Positions 28,012 through 36,878 of a DNA stretch of 47,831 nucleotides are shown piece by piece. Source of the stretch: Liquorilactobacillus capillatus DSM 19910 (GTDB lineage Bacteria; Bacillota; Bacilli; Lactobacillales; Lactobacillaceae); contig NZ_AZEF01000022.1 of assembly GCF_001434915.1 (NCBI RefSeq), positions 1 through 47,831 on the forward strand. Direction: 5' to 3'. How positions within the stretch are numbered: the stretch's first letter is position 1; the number at the start of each line of letters is the position of its first letter. A model generated the notes under the pieces. The model saw only the letters and a list, made by a program, of their open reading frames with translations, had not been told where the DNA came from and searched no databases. A program made the position numbers and the translations under genes.

Positions 28012-29361
28012 CTATTTTTTTAATTCACCCTTTAGGTCATTGATTGCTCTTTGGAGATCGGAATCGGTTGTTAGGGCACCGGATATTTTCTCATGGGCAT
28101 GGATCACCGTCGTATGATCTTTACCGCCGAACTCATGACCAATCTTGGGGAGTGAAGCATCGGTTAATTCTCGAGCCAAGTACATTGCGATTTGGCGTGG
28201 GATAACAATATTCTTAACACGTTTTTTTCCTTTCAGATCACTAATTGAGATACGGTAATATTTAGCGACTTTATCTTGGATAACGGCGATTGATATTTCA
28301 CTAGTTTTACCATTCAACTTAAGATTTTTTAAGGCATCAGCTGCCAAGCTTGTAGTCACAGGCATATGTGTCATCGAGGAATATGCCTGGACACGGACCA
28401 ATGCACCTTCTAATTCTCTAATATTAGAATCAATCTGACCAGCTATGTAGCTTAAGGTGTCATCGGGAATGTCAAGGCGATCAGCATCAGCTTTATTTCT
28501 AAGGATAGCGATCCGAGTTTCAAGGTCAGGTGGTGTGATATCGACTGATAAGCCCCATTTAAAACGAGATACCAGTCTTTTCTGCAGTTTAGGTATTTCG
28601 TTTGGAAGTCGATCGGATGATAGGACGATCTGTTTCTTATCATCATAGAGTGCATTGAAAGTATGGAAAAATTCTTCTTGGGTACCCTCTTTGTCTGCAA
28701 AAAATTGAATATCATCGACTAATAAAAGATCCACACTACGATATTCTTTACGGAATTCTTCCTGTCGTTTTGTTTGAATAGAATTAATAAAATCATTGGC
28801 GAAAGCTTCACTTGTAACATATTTAACTTTTGCTTGTGGGTTATTTGCTAGCATTTGATGCCCGATAGCGTGCATTAAATGCGTTTTACCTAAACCAACA
28901 CCACCAAAGAAGAATAGCGGATTGTACAATGCACCAGGTTCCTCTGCAACAACAAGTGCTGCAGCGTGGGCCATTTGGTTACCCTTGCCAATAACGAATG
29001 TTTCAAAAGTATACTTATCGTTTAGCTTTGTTTCACGCATAAATGTTGGACGAGAAGCATCTCTTGCAACAGCCGTATTCGTTGAAGTATATGAATTAAC
29101 TAGTGGATTAGGTTCTTCTGGAAGTTTTGCAACGACGGTAATTTTTTGACCTATTGAGTCAGCAATCATAGTAGTTACTTGTTTGCTTAAGTTAGCTTTC
29201 CAGTAGTCTTTATGAAGCGCGGTTGGAACTTCGATCACTAGCATGTTGGACTTGAATTGGATCGGCTTAACGGCTTTAAGCCAAGTATTGTAACTAATTG
29301 TTGAGAGCTTTTTATTGAACTCATCACAAATATATTGCCATAAAGTTTCAAGATCAGGCAC
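28012..29361 (-). CDS. dnaA: Chromosomal replication initiator DnaA, 449 aa
   Basis: Initiator ATPase that binds DnaA boxes and opens oriC. Domain I is residues about 1-80. A linker with a PTFMRETKLNDKYTFETFV transition follows, then an AAA+ core with Walker A (GGVGLGKT, 153-160) and Walker B (DDIQ, 216-219). The C-terminal DNA-binding signature GGKDHTTVIHAHEKI comes near residue 420. GTG start at 29361 behind AAAGGAGG. DnaA boxes on both sides of the gene fit autoregulation. Confidence 0.99.
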   Translation of the reverse strand: MPDLETLWQYICDEFNKKLSTISYNTWLKAVKPIQFKSNMLVIEVPTALHKDYWKANLSKQVTTMIADSIGQKITVVAKLPEEPNPLVNSYTSTNTAVARDASRPTFMRETKLNDKYTFETFVIGKGNQMAHAAALVVAEEPGALYNPLFFFGGVGLGKTHLMHAIGHQMLANNPQAKVKYVTSEAFANDFINSIQTKRQEEFRKEYRSVDLLLVDDIQFFADKEGTQEEFFHTFNALYDDKKQIVLSSDRLPNEIPKLQKRLVSRFKWGLSVDITPPDLETRIAILRNKADADRLDIPDDTLSYIAGQIDSNIRELEGALVRVQAYSSMTHMPVTTSLAADALKNLKLNGKTSEISIAVIQDKVAKYYRISISDLKGKKRVKNIVIPRQIAMYLARELTDASLPKIGHEFGGKDHTTVIHAHEKISGALTTDSDLQRAINDLKGELKK

Positions 29362-29417
29362 AATTAAACCTCCTTTTCTGAGATATCACTATGCTATTCT
29401 AGCATTTTATTACAAAG

Positions 29418-29719
29418 TTTTCCACAGGTTTGTGTAAAACTCAGAATTACAAATAACAGGTTGTTAAAAGAGTTATCCACAGGAACTTTTTTGGATAGTT
29501 TTTATAGCTAGAAGAACACTTTATCCACAGACTGCTGTTAGCTAACAATACTTATTTTACAATGTTTAAAAGAGTTTTACACAAGACACGATTTACTTGT
29601 GGAAAAGATATTAACACCCTGTTAATTTGTTTTTAAACAGTGGGATAAGCCTGTGCATAAAAAAAGGTGATAACAAGGAATCCACAGCTTTTTTCGTTAA
29701 CGGAGAATTTTGTGGATAA
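29418..29719. other. oriC: oriC DnaA-box cluster upstream of dnaA
   Basis: Boxes: TTATCCACA at 29473-29481 and 29521-29529, TGTGCATAA at 29652-29660 (exact TTATNCACA in reverse), and TGTGGATAA at 29711-29719. Weaker ones are TTTTCCACA (29418-29426), TTTTACACA (29575-29583) and TGTGGAAAA (29598-29606). The region is non-coding and lies between the divergent dnaA and rpmH. Confidence 0.9.
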
Positions 29720-29793
29720 CTATTGAAGAGCTTTTTTTTAAAATGCTCTTTTATTGAAAACTAAACTATGATAGGATAGTTCAGTAAGGCAAC

Positions 29794-29822
29794 TTGACAG
29801 AAGGTCATTTTTTTAGTAGAAT
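29794..29822 (+). promoter_or_regulatory. Promoter of rpmH-rnpA
   Basis: TTGACA (29794-29799) and TAGAAT (29817-29822) with a 17-bp spacer, about 54 bp before rpmH. Confidence 0.85.
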
Positions 29823-29875
29823 TCTGATTACGATTGCTGAGTATTGCTTATTGGATTAAGGAGGTGTTAAATCCT

Positions 29876-30010
29876 ATGAAAAGAACTTACCAACCAAAGA
29901 AACGTCATCGTTCAAGAGTACATGGTTTCCGCAAACGTATGAGTACAAGTAACGGTCGTAATGTTTTAGCACGTAGACGCCGTAAAGGTAGAAAAGTATT
30001 GTCTGCATAG
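29876..30010 (+). CDS. rpmH: 50S ribosomal protein L34, 44 aa
   Basis: Very basic large-subunit protein. It starts [20 protein letters not shown] and ends [11 protein letters not shown], full family length. AAGGAGGTG precedes the ATG. It leads the rpmH-rnpA-yidC group that diverges from dnaA in most bacteria. Confidence 0.99.
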   Translation: MKRTYQPKKRHRSRVHGFRKRMSTSNGRNVLARRRRKGRKVLSA

Positions 30011-30036
30011 ACCACTGACCGTCAGTGGTCTTTTCT
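30010..30036 (+). terminator. Hairpin between rpmH and rnpA
   Basis: GACCACTGAC and GTCAGTGGTC form a near-perfect stem followed by TTTTCTTT. It probably attenuates transcription so that rpmH is made in excess over rnpA. Confidence 0.65.
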
Positions 30037-30075
30037 TTGTTATGAAGACTTTTAGAAGACACTTGGAGATGTATT

Positions 30076-30423
30076 ATGCGAAAATCATACCGTGTCAAGA
30101 AAGAAGCGGAGTTTCAAAAAGTATTTGAGCAGGGGAAATCATGTGCTAATCATCAGTTTGTTGTTTATATGATTGAAAAACCGCAACAGTCCCATTTTAG
30201 GGTGGGGATTTCAGTTGGAAAAAAGATTGGAAATGCTGTTGCCAGAAATTGGGTTAAACGTCGTATAAGACAGAGTCTGACTGAGCTGAAACCGCAATTG
30301 AAACAAGATTGCGATTTTATTGTAATTGCACGCCCTGCCGTTTCTGGACTGTCAATGGCTGAAACCAAGCAACATCTAGTACATGTTCTACGCTTAGCTC
30401 ATATATTACAAAAAGATGCGTAA
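30076..30423 (+). CDS. rnpA: Ribonuclease P protein component, 115 aa
   Basis: Protein subunit that helps the RNase P RNA cut 5' leaders from pre-tRNA. It begins [20 protein letters not shown]. The RNR motif region is recognisable as [19 protein letters not shown], and [15 protein letters not shown] ends the fold. It lies between rpmH and yidC, as is standard. Its GC-poor start has a weak GGAGATGT site. Confidence 0.98.
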   Translation: MRKSYRVKKEAEFQKVFEQGKSCANHQFVVYMIEKPQQSHFRVGISVGKKIGNAVARNWVKRRIRQSLTELKPQLKQDCDFIVIARPAVSGLSMAETKQHLVHVLRLAHILQKDA

Positions 30424-30438
30424 AGCGAGGGAAGTGCA

Positions 30439-31272
30439 GTGAAGAAAGCAAGACGAGTTGGTTTGCTTCTTAGTCTCGGTGTGATGGTATTTATTCTAGC
30501 CGGCTGTGGTAGATCAACTGTAACACAGAGTAGTTCTGGTCTTTGGGACCATTATGTTATCTGGAATTTTATTCAGGCTATTCAGTTTTTAAGTAAGATA
30601 TTCGGCAATAGTTATGGCTTGGGGATAATTATCTTTACAGTTATTGTACGTATTATTCTTTTACCATTGATGTTTTATCAAACTAAAAGTATGCGTAAGA
30701 CAACTGAACTGCAACCGAAGCTTAAAGTATTGCAGCAAAAGTATTCAGCTAAGGATAGTGAAACGCAGGGAAAGCTGCGTGAAGAACAGCAGAAGCTATA
30801 TGCAGAAGCTGGTGTTAATCCGGTAGCTGGGTGTTTACCTATTTTAGTGCAAATGCCAATTTTGTTAGCTTTGTATCAAGCTATTTTGAGGTCGCAAGTT
30901 TTAAAAACAGGTTCATTCTTGTGGATGCAACTTGGAGATCGTGATCCATACTTTATCTTGCCAATACTTGCTGCTATCTTTACCTTTGCAACATCAAAAC
31001 TAAGTGTTATGTCGCAACCAGAACAAAATGTGATGACAGCTGCCATGACTTATGGTATGCCAGCGATCATTCTGTTTTCTGCGATCACCTTACCTTCAGC
31101 GCTCTCACTTTACTGGGTTATTACAAATGCATTCTCAGTAGGGCAGACGATGCTTCTTAACAATCCGTTCAAGATCAATAAAGAACGTGAAGAGAAGCAG
31201 CAAGCAGAGAAGGCTAAAAAACGGGCACTTGAAAAGGCTAAGCGCAAAGCGTATAAGAGTAAGAAAAAGTAA
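30439..31272 (+). CDS. yidC: Membrane protein insertase YidC (lipoprotein type), 277 aa
   Basis: Inserts and folds membrane proteins. A lipoprotein signal is present (lipobox LAGC with Cys23 after a hydrophobic stretch), as in Gram-positive SpoIIIJ/YidC. Conserved stretches are YGLGIIIFTVIVRIILLPLM with the conserved groove Arg, a coiled hairpin of about residues 82-120, and VNPVAGCLPILVQMPILLAL. The C-terminus is strongly basic (KKRALEKAKRKAYKSKKK), suited to ribosome contact. GTG start at 30439 behind GAGGGAAG. Its usual neighbour jag is 3.4 kb away. Confidence 0.97.
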   Translation: MKKARRVGLLLSLGVMVFILAGCGRSTVTQSSSGLWDHYVIWNFIQAIQFLSKIFGNSYGLGIIIFTVIVRIILLPLMFYQTKSMRKTTELQPKLKVLQQKYSAKDSETQGKLREEQQKLYAEAGVNPVAGCLPILVQMPILLALYQAILRSQVLKTGSFLWMQLGDRDPYFILPILAAIFTFATSKLSVMSQPEQNVMTAAMTYGMPAIILFSAITLPSALSLYWVITNAFSVGQTMLLNNPFKINKEREEKQQAEKAKKRALEKAKRKAYKSKKK

Positions 31273-31288
31273 TATTATTAATGGTAAG

Positions 31289-31333
31289 CTCTAGTTGAAT
31301 TGATTGATTTCAATTACTGACTGGAGTTTTTTT
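31289..31333 (+). terminator. Terminator of yidC
   Basis: CTCTAGTTGAATTG and CAATTACTGACTGGAG pair with small interruptions, followed by seven T's. Confidence 0.7.
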
Positions 31334-31396
31334 GTACGGTTAAAGGATAAGGTCATTAAGTAGCAATACTATTTTGTATAATTAGATAATAAAAAA

Positions 31397-31434
31397 AATA
31401 AGGCAGTTATTTCCTAGGAAATAACTGCCTTATT
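31397..31434 (-). terminator. Terminator of pepO
   Basis: A 38-bp perfect palindrome (AATAAGGCAGTTATTTCC and its complement) with T-rich flank on the minus strand, just past the pepO stop. Confidence 0.75.
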
Positions 31435-31454
31435 TAGCTTGTTTTTGAAGCTTC

Positions 31455-33371
31455 TTACCAAATATTAATGCGTTTGGATGGTTCTAAGTACATTCCATCC
31501 TGTGGTTTAATATCAAATGTAGTATAAAATGCGGTTAAGTTTTGTGGTTGAATATTTGCCCGTAATTCATGTGGGGCATGAACATCGATTGCAAGTAGTA
31601 GTTTTTGGCGCTCAAGGGATGATTTCATGCACCAGACGCGTGCCCAATTATAGAAGAATGCTTTAAGGTCAGTCTTGGCTTCATTGGTTGCAGCTTCGAG
31701 AGCACAACTTAAACCGCCAGCATCGGCAATGTTTTCTGAAACAACTAGTTTTCCGTTGACCTTACCAGCTGGAGTCTTGAGACCATCAAATTCAGTAATC
31801 ATTTTTTGTGATAGCTTGTTAAAATATTCTAAATCAGCAGTTGTCCACCAATTGTGTAGATTGCCTAATTCATCAAAGTGAGCACCGTTGTTATCAAAAG
31901 CATGTGAAATTTCATGAGCAATAACTGCGCCAATTCCGCCGTAGTTTTCACTAGCTGTTTGTCGCAGACTATAAAATGGAGCTTGCAAGATGGCTGCAGG
32001 GAAAACGATAATGTTATAAGAAGGATTATAATAAGCGTTAACTGTGTGAGCACTCATTTCCCAACGAGTCCGGTCCACTTGTTTATTCCACTTGGCATAG
32101 TGATCTTGCAGTAAAATATGAGTAAAGTTCAAACTATTTGTTAGTAAGGAATCTGACTTAACTTTGAATTTTTTATATAATGGGTCTAGTTTATCAGGAT
32201 AACCGACTTGGATACCGAGTTTGTCAAGCTTAATAATAGCTTTTTGTCGAGTTGCCGTACTTAACCAAGTATTATTCGCAAGGCGCTTTTTGTAAATAGC
32301 GGTCATCTTTTTGACCATTGTTGTAACATCATTTTTAGCCGTTTCTCCAAAATATTTATGAGCGTAGTAGAGCCCAACAACCTGGTCGAATTGAGAAGTA
32401 GCCAAGTAGTAAGCACTCTTGGAAGTATTCATTGGTTCCTTACTCCCGGAAATAGTACGTGAATAAGTACCAGCGATGATTCTTATTTGATCAGAAAGGT
32501 AAGGACTAACGGATAAAATAGTTTTAACCAACAACCAGCTTTTCATGTTGGCGAAGGTTTCTTCATTGACTAGCTCATTTAATGCGGCGTAGTATTTCGG
32601 TTCACTCACAATAACCTGATCAGGTTCTTGACCGATTAAAGTCGTGATATAGTGACGTAGATTAAAATGCTGACTAGTATTGACAAAATCAGTTAAACTA
32701 TACTTATTATAAGATTTTACGTAGTCAGCTAATTCAGTGCTATCTTTAACATGTGGAACAAGGCTTTTATCAAATGCCAGTGCACCTGTCAGTGTTTGCT
32801 GAATAAAGTCGGCTTCATAACCAGCAAGGGCCATTAATTTACTTAACATATCTGAATAAACTTGTAGCAGTTGGGCAGAAGCTTTATTCTCAGGAGCATA
32901 GTATGTTTTATCGGGTAAGATCAAGTTAGGGACACTTGCATATAGAGCATACAGCTGCGTATTTTTCATATCAGGTTCAACGTAGAGGGGAACAGGGGAG
33001 GCATAACCTGCTAAAGTTAATTCGGTTAATTGCTTTTCCCAATCAGCGAGGTTTTTGAGATCCTCAACTTTTTTGAGGTAGGCACGTGCAGGCTTAAAAC
33101 CAGCAGCATCACGTTTTGAAAAATTAGTTGCTAATCGATAATATTTCAGAAACTCATAAAGATAAGGATCTTTAACTGAGGGATCGTCTTTATCTTTTTC
33201 ACTTAAATCTTTGAAATCATGCATTAATAGTTTTTCGATATTGTCGGCTAAATCAGCAAAACCACCTGTTAATGGTTTATCAGCTGGAATTTTAGCTGTT
33301 TTCAGCCATTCACCGTTGACAGCCATATAGAGATTATCTTTAACTAAAGTTTCGTTTACTTTTAAACTCAT
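31455..33371 (-). CDS. pepO: M13-family endopeptidase PepO, 638 aa
   Basis: A cytosolic zinc metalloendopeptidase that cuts oligopeptides, part of the peptide-utilisation system of lactic acid bacteria. The zinc motif HEISH begins at His486 and is followed by AFDNNGAHFDELG. The third ligand lies in ENIADAGG. The C-terminus has the family ending (VHAPHELRANIQPQN). No signal peptide is visible, fitting an intracellular enzyme. It is full length. It lies on the minus strand in the space between yidC and jag, which are otherwise adjacent in many lactobacilli. Confidence 0.95.
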   Translation of the reverse strand: MSLKVNETLVKDNLYMAVNGEWLKTAKIPADKPLTGGFADLADNIEKLLMHDFKDLSEKDKDDPSVKDPYLYEFLKYYRLATNFSKRDAAGFKPARAYLKKVEDLKNLADWEKQLTELTLAGYASPVPLYVEPDMKNTQLYALYASVPNLILPDKTYYAPENKASAQLLQVYSDMLSKLMALAGYEADFIQQTLTGALAFDKSLVPHVKDSTELADYVKSYNKYSLTDFVNTSQHFNLRHYITTLIGQEPDQVIVSEPKYYAALNELVNEETFANMKSWLLVKTILSVSPYLSDQIRIIAGTYSRTISGSKEPMNTSKSAYYLATSQFDQVVGLYYAHKYFGETAKNDVTTMVKKMTAIYKKRLANNTWLSTATRQKAIIKLDKLGIQVGYPDKLDPLYKKFKVKSDSLLTNSLNFTHILLQDHYAKWNKQVDRTRWEMSAHTVNAYYNPSYNIIVFPAAILQAPFYSLRQTASENYGGIGAVIAHEISHAFDNNGAHFDELGNLHNWWTTADLEYFNKLSQKMITEFDGLKTPAGKVNGKLVVSENIADAGGLSCALEAATNEAKTDLKAFFYNWARVWCMKSSLERQKLLLAIDVHAPHELRANIQPQNLTAFYTTFDIKPQDGMYLEPSKRINIW

Positions 33372-33452
33372 TTTAAGACTCCTTTAAGTACAAGATATTT
33401 TTATTATAATTTAAGTTTTGTAAGAGATATACTTGAAATTGCTAGAGAAAAA

Positions 33453-33490
33453 GGGTTGGGTCAAAAAGTTACACGCTGATCCCAATCCTT
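33453..33490 (-). terminator. Terminator of the second aldo/keto reductase gene
   Basis: GGGTTGGGTCA and TGATCCCAATCC pair around a 13-nt loop, with a T-run following on the minus strand. The remaining sequence between pepO and the reductase gene holds no gene. Confidence 0.6.
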
Positions 33491-33653
33491 TACTTAGAGT
33501 AGCTAAATATGTTCCATAGATTAAGAAATTTCTTTTAGCTTCAAAAAATGCTTTAGTTTTATATTTTTGAGTCAAGAACTAATTCCATTGTTCTATGGTG
33601 AATATCTTCTTAGTCGTAGAGCTAGGTAAGAGCCTTGACCCTTATCCAATTAG

Positions 33654-34508
33654 TCAAAATTCAACTTTGTCAGGGTCAGGGGCATAGCCGACGATTCCAT
33701 TAAGCTGATCAATTGTTTGCATATCTTCAGATGATAAAGAAAAATCAAAAAGATGTGAGTTTTCTTCGATTCGATCTTCATGAATCGATTTTGGTAATGG
33801 CAAGAACCTGTGTTGGAGAGACCAACGTAAACAGACTTGCGCAATTGTCCGCTTGTTTTTGGCAGCTAGAGTCTGCATAGTAGGGTCGGTAAAAATTTTA
33901 CCTGTTCCTAAGGGGCTATAAGCCTCCAATAAAATATTTTGCTTACGGCAATAATCAATGGTCTCTTGGTCAACATCGCCAGGACAAATACGGATCTGAT
34001 TAACCATTGGAGTAACTGTCTGTGTCTCTGCTAGAACTTCAAAGTGTCTTCTTCTAAAATTTGAAACACCAATAGCTTTTAATTTACCTTCGTTATAAGC
34101 ATCCTCAAGTGCCCGCCAAGTGTCTTGCAGATGTTCTTTCCATTGAGCAGTACGTGTGGACTTAGGATTAGGCCAGTGAATCAGAAATAGATCGAGGTAA
34201 TCAACTTGGAGATCTTTAAGGGATTTTTCAATAGCGCTCTTTGCAGCGGTGTAACTATGAGCTTGATTGTTTAACTTGCTTGTTACGAAAAGTGTCCGAC
34301 GGGCGATCCCGCTCTCTCTGATAGCTTTTCCGACACTTTTCTCATTACCATACATCTCAGCAGTATCAATATGACGGTAACCAGATGCTAAAGCTGATTT
34401 AACAGCGACTACAGCTAATGGACCATCTTGTGTTTGCCAGGTTCCAAAACCAACAATCGGTATTTTAGAACCATTATTTAAGGTGTAAGTGTCAATTAAA
34501 CTCTTCAT
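33654..34508 (-). CDS. Aldo/keto reductase, second copy, 284 aa
   Basis: NADPH-dependent aldo/keto reductase with tetrad Asp48, Tyr53 (HIDTAEMY), Lys78 (SKLNN) and His111 (LIHWPNP). Signature IGVSNFRRRHFEVLAE and the cofactor motif PLPKSI are present. Clearly related to, but distinct from, the copy at 2199-3038. The ATG is preceded by AGCGAGGTTTTTCG. It is on the minus strand between yidC and jag. Substrate unknown. Confidence 0.9.
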   Translation of the reverse strand: MKSLIDTYTLNNGSKIPIVGFGTWQTQDGPLAVVAVKSALASGYRHIDTAEMYGNEKSVGKAIRESGIARRTLFVTSKLNNQAHSYTAAKSAIEKSLKDLQVDYLDLFLIHWPNPKSTRTAQWKEHLQDTWRALEDAYNEGKLKAIGVSNFRRRHFEVLAETQTVTPMVNQIRICPGDVDQETIDYCRKQNILLEAYSPLGTGKIFTDPTMQTLAAKNKRTIAQVCLRWSLQHRFLPLPKSIHEDRIEENSHLFDFSLSSEDMQTIDQLNGIVGYAPDPDKVEF

Positions 34509-34725
34509 CGAAAAACCTCGCTTTTAATTGATTTAAAATACAAAGTATATTTTACTACAATCTTGATAAAAATGTGTGGTTTCAAATATTTGCAAACTAA
34601 ATCACAAGAACATATCTTTAAGAGATAATCTCTGGAATAAAATGCTATAATGACTAATATATGGCAGCTGGGGATGGTAAAAGAGTTTCTTTTGCGACAG
34701 TAATACTAATTAAGGGGGGATAATA

Positions 34726-35457
34726 GTGTCTAAATATGAAGGCTGGACAATTTCAGAGGCCATAGAAAATGGATTGGCTGCGATGCACAAGGGAAAAGCT
34801 GATGTCAAGATAACAGTCCTAACAACCGGTAAAAAGGGTTTTTTAGGTATTGGTAAAAAACAAGCTGCAGTAAATATAGAGTTAAATCCTGAAATAACGA
34901 AAAATCAGGCTCAACCGACAGATTCTGTGCAAGAAAAAGTTCCAAGTGAACAGGAAAATAAGCCAAAAGAAGATTCATTGGATAAAAAGAAAAAAATGGA
35001 AGAAAAGGATATTATTATTCACCAGTTAGGTTATTATCTCGCAGATATTACTGAAAAAATGGGAATAGAAACTTCTATTACAGTTGATCAGGGAGCTCGT
35101 TATGTTGTTTATAGTTTCAATACAGAGCAGGAGGGAGCGTTAATTGGTAAACATGGTCGTATCTTGAATGCTCTGCAAGTTTTGGCACAAAACTATCTAA
35201 CACAGCGCAATTTTAATAAGTTAAAATTAACGTTGGATGTAGGCGAATATCGAAGAAACCGCCAAAGAACATTGGAGCGATTAGCGCAAAACATTGCACA
35301 AGATGTCATAATGCGAAAAGAAACCGTTCATTTAGATGTCATGCCTTCATTTGAAAGGAAAATAATCCATGCGTCATTAGCACATAATAAACATGTGAAA
35401 ACATACTCACGTGGTAGAGAACCACATCGTTATGTCATAATAGAGCCAGTAGATTAA
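34726..35457 (+). CDS. jag: RNA-binding protein Jag (KhpB), 243 aa
   Basis: Cytoplasmic RNA-binding protein linked to cell-wall synthesis and division control in Firmicutes. An N-terminal Jag domain (about 1-55, with KKGFLGIGKKQAAV) precedes a charged, low-complexity linker (about 60-95). A type-II KH domain follows with the IGKHGR loop. The C-terminal R3H domain shows DVGEYRRNRQRTLERLA and HLDVMPSFERKIIH. GTG start at 34726 behind GGGGGGATAATA. It normally follows yidC directly but here is separated from it by two minus-strand genes. Confidence 0.95.
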   Translation: MSKYEGWTISEAIENGLAAMHKGKADVKITVLTTGKKGFLGIGKKQAAVNIELNPEITKNQAQPTDSVQEKVPSEQENKPKEDSLDKKKKMEEKDIIIHQLGYYLADITEKMGIETSITVDQGARYVVYSFNTEQEGALIGKHGRILNALQVLAQNYLTQRNFNKLKLTLDVGEYRRNRQRTLERLAQNIAQDVIMRKETVHLDVMPSFERKIIHASLAHNKHVKTYSRGREPHRYVIIEPVD

Positions 35458-35520
35458 ATTTTGTGATTTATGACAGTAGTGAATAAGATCTTTAGAAAAT
35501 AGAAATGGGAGAGATTCACC

Positions 35521-35973
35521 ATGGGATTAGAACACGTACCGAATAAATTAGATGATGAATTATGTTTTGCTATTTATACAGCACAAAAGATTTATAACAA
35601 ATTTTATACGGGTGCCCTTAAAGAATACAAGTTAACATACCCACAATATATTACTTTACTGGCTTTGTGGGAAGCAAACGAGCCAATGATGATCAAAGAG
35701 TTGGGTGCAAAATTAAACCTAGACAATGGAACTCTGACACCGCTGCTAAAACGAATGGAAAAAGACGGTTGGGTTGAACGCAAACACAGCGTTGAAGATG
35801 CGCGGAAAGTTTTTATCTGTTTGACTAAAAAGGCTAAGCAGAAAAAATATGAAATAAAGAGTAAGATGACATCTTGTTTTTCAGCTGTTGAGATGTCCGC
35901 TGAGGAGTACCAAAAAGATGTTGAATTAATTAAGAATATTGGAAAACGTATTGAAGAGGGTAATGAGAAGTAG
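35521..35973 (+). CDS. MarR-family regulator, OhrR-like, 150 aa
   Basis: A winged-helix repressor resembling OhrR, which senses organic peroxides by oxidation of one cysteine. Cys15 occurs in DDELCFAIYTA, the position of the sensing Cys of B. subtilis OhrR. The wing region shows LTYPQYITLLALW, NLDNGTLTPLLKRME and VERKHSVEDARKVFICLT, the last close to OhrR. Cys32-type partners are absent, so it is of the one-Cys class. Another Cys (TSCFSA) lies in the dimer helix. No ohr peroxidase gene is adjacent in the window, so the target is elsewhere or different. AGAGATTCACC precedes the ATG. Confidence 0.88.
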   Translation: MGLEHVPNKLDDELCFAIYTAQKIYNKFYTGALKEYKLTYPQYITLLALWEANEPMMIKELGAKLNLDNGTLTPLLKRMEKDGWVERKHSVEDARKVFICLTKKAKQKKYEIKSKMTSCFSAVEMSAEEYQKDVELIKNIGKRIEEGNEK

Positions 35974-36011
35974 TCTTATTAAAAAAACATTATTTTGAAA
36001 GCAAAATTAAT

Positions 36012-36057
36012 AGACCATAGTTGTTAGACAGATAATACTGACAATTGGGTCTTTTTT
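36012..36057 (+). terminator. Terminator of the OhrR-like gene
   Basis: AGACC/GGTCT and TTGTTAG/CTGACAA stems followed by a T-tract. Confidence 0.7.
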
Positions 36058-36063
36058 GATATA

Positions 36064-36098
36064 CAAAAAAGCACCCAGATTTTTTTGATCTAGGCGCT
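36064..36098 (-). terminator. Terminator of lrgAB
   Basis: GCACCCAGAT and ATCTAGGCGC pair around a T-rich loop, followed on the minus strand by six T's. Confidence 0.7.
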
Positions 36099-36153
36099 CT
36101 TTAAGCTAATGTTCTAAGTATGTGAAAGAATAATGAAATACCATCTGCGTAAT

Positions 36154-36876
36154 TTAAAGTACTAAGTGAGCAAAGATTGGAACAACTAGGTCAACAACTG
36201 CACCAATGATTACAACGGCAATAGCTGCCATGGAACCTTGAACAGAGCCTAATTTCAGTGCAAAAGCTGAGCCGACTGTATGTCCTGCGGTACCTAAGCC
36301 TAAACCTTCGCCAATTGGATCGTTATTTAAGCGGAACTTACGAACGAGCCATCCCCCAAGGGCATAGATAATAACCGCGTTAAGAATACATGCCATAGCT
36401 GTGATAGCTGCATTGCCACCGATTGCTTTAGAGATTGGTAAAGCAATCGCTGTTGTTGAAGCTTGCGGTAGCATAGAGGCGATCCCAATTCGGTTTAAGC
36501 CAATCATTTTCGAAACGCCGACAATGGCGAAAAGTGAGATGACAGTCCCGAAAAGCAAACCAGAAAGGATTTCTGCCCAATATTTTTTAACAATATCGTT
36601 ACGTTTGTATAGTGGAACAGCAAAGGCGATGGTTGCTGGATTCAAGAACCAAAAGATGATGTCACCACCGGGACGATAAGCTGTATTATAAAGGTTAGCA
36701 ACATCCTGCTCAAGAAACTTAGCGAGTACAACTAAAAGAGTAATTCCTAAAACCATTGCAACAAATAAGGGCTGGAAAAAGAAGAGACCATGCGTTTTTT
36801 TAAAGAGCCATTGACCAATAAGGTAAACAATTAGTGAAAGAAAAATTCCGAAGAATGGAGTTGTTAGCATTTGCAT
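36154..36876 (-). CDS. lrgB: LrgB family membrane protein, 240 aa
   Basis: A polytopic membrane protein of the LrgB/CidB family that acts with LrgA in holin/antiholin-like control of murein hydrolase export, or in pyruvate transport as shown for related pairs. Conserved stretches include FFQPLFVAMVLGITLL, FWFLNPATIAFAVPLYK, MLPQASTTAIALPISKAIGG and GLGTAGHTVGSAFALKLG. The gene lies two bases after lrgA (AAAGGAGAG before its ATG), so the pair is co-translated. It is followed by a terminator. Confidence 0.93.
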   Translation of the reverse strand: MQMLTTPFFGIFLSLIVYLIGQWLFKKTHGLFFFQPLFVAMVLGITLLVVLAKFLEQDVANLYNTAYRPGGDIIFWFLNPATIAFAVPLYKRNDIVKKYWAEILSGLLFGTVISLFAIVGVSKMIGLNRIGIASMLPQASTTAIALPISKAIGGNAAITAMACILNAVIIYALGGWLVRKFRLNNDPIGEGLGLGTAGHTVGSAFALKLGSVQGSMAAIAVVIIGAVVDLVVPIFAHLVL

Positions 36877-36878
36877 GA

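Noticed and set aside
31397-31434. 38-bp palindrome as a possible operator or CRISPR-like repeat
   Set aside because: Single copy and placed as a terminator past pepO; no repeat array anywhere in the window.
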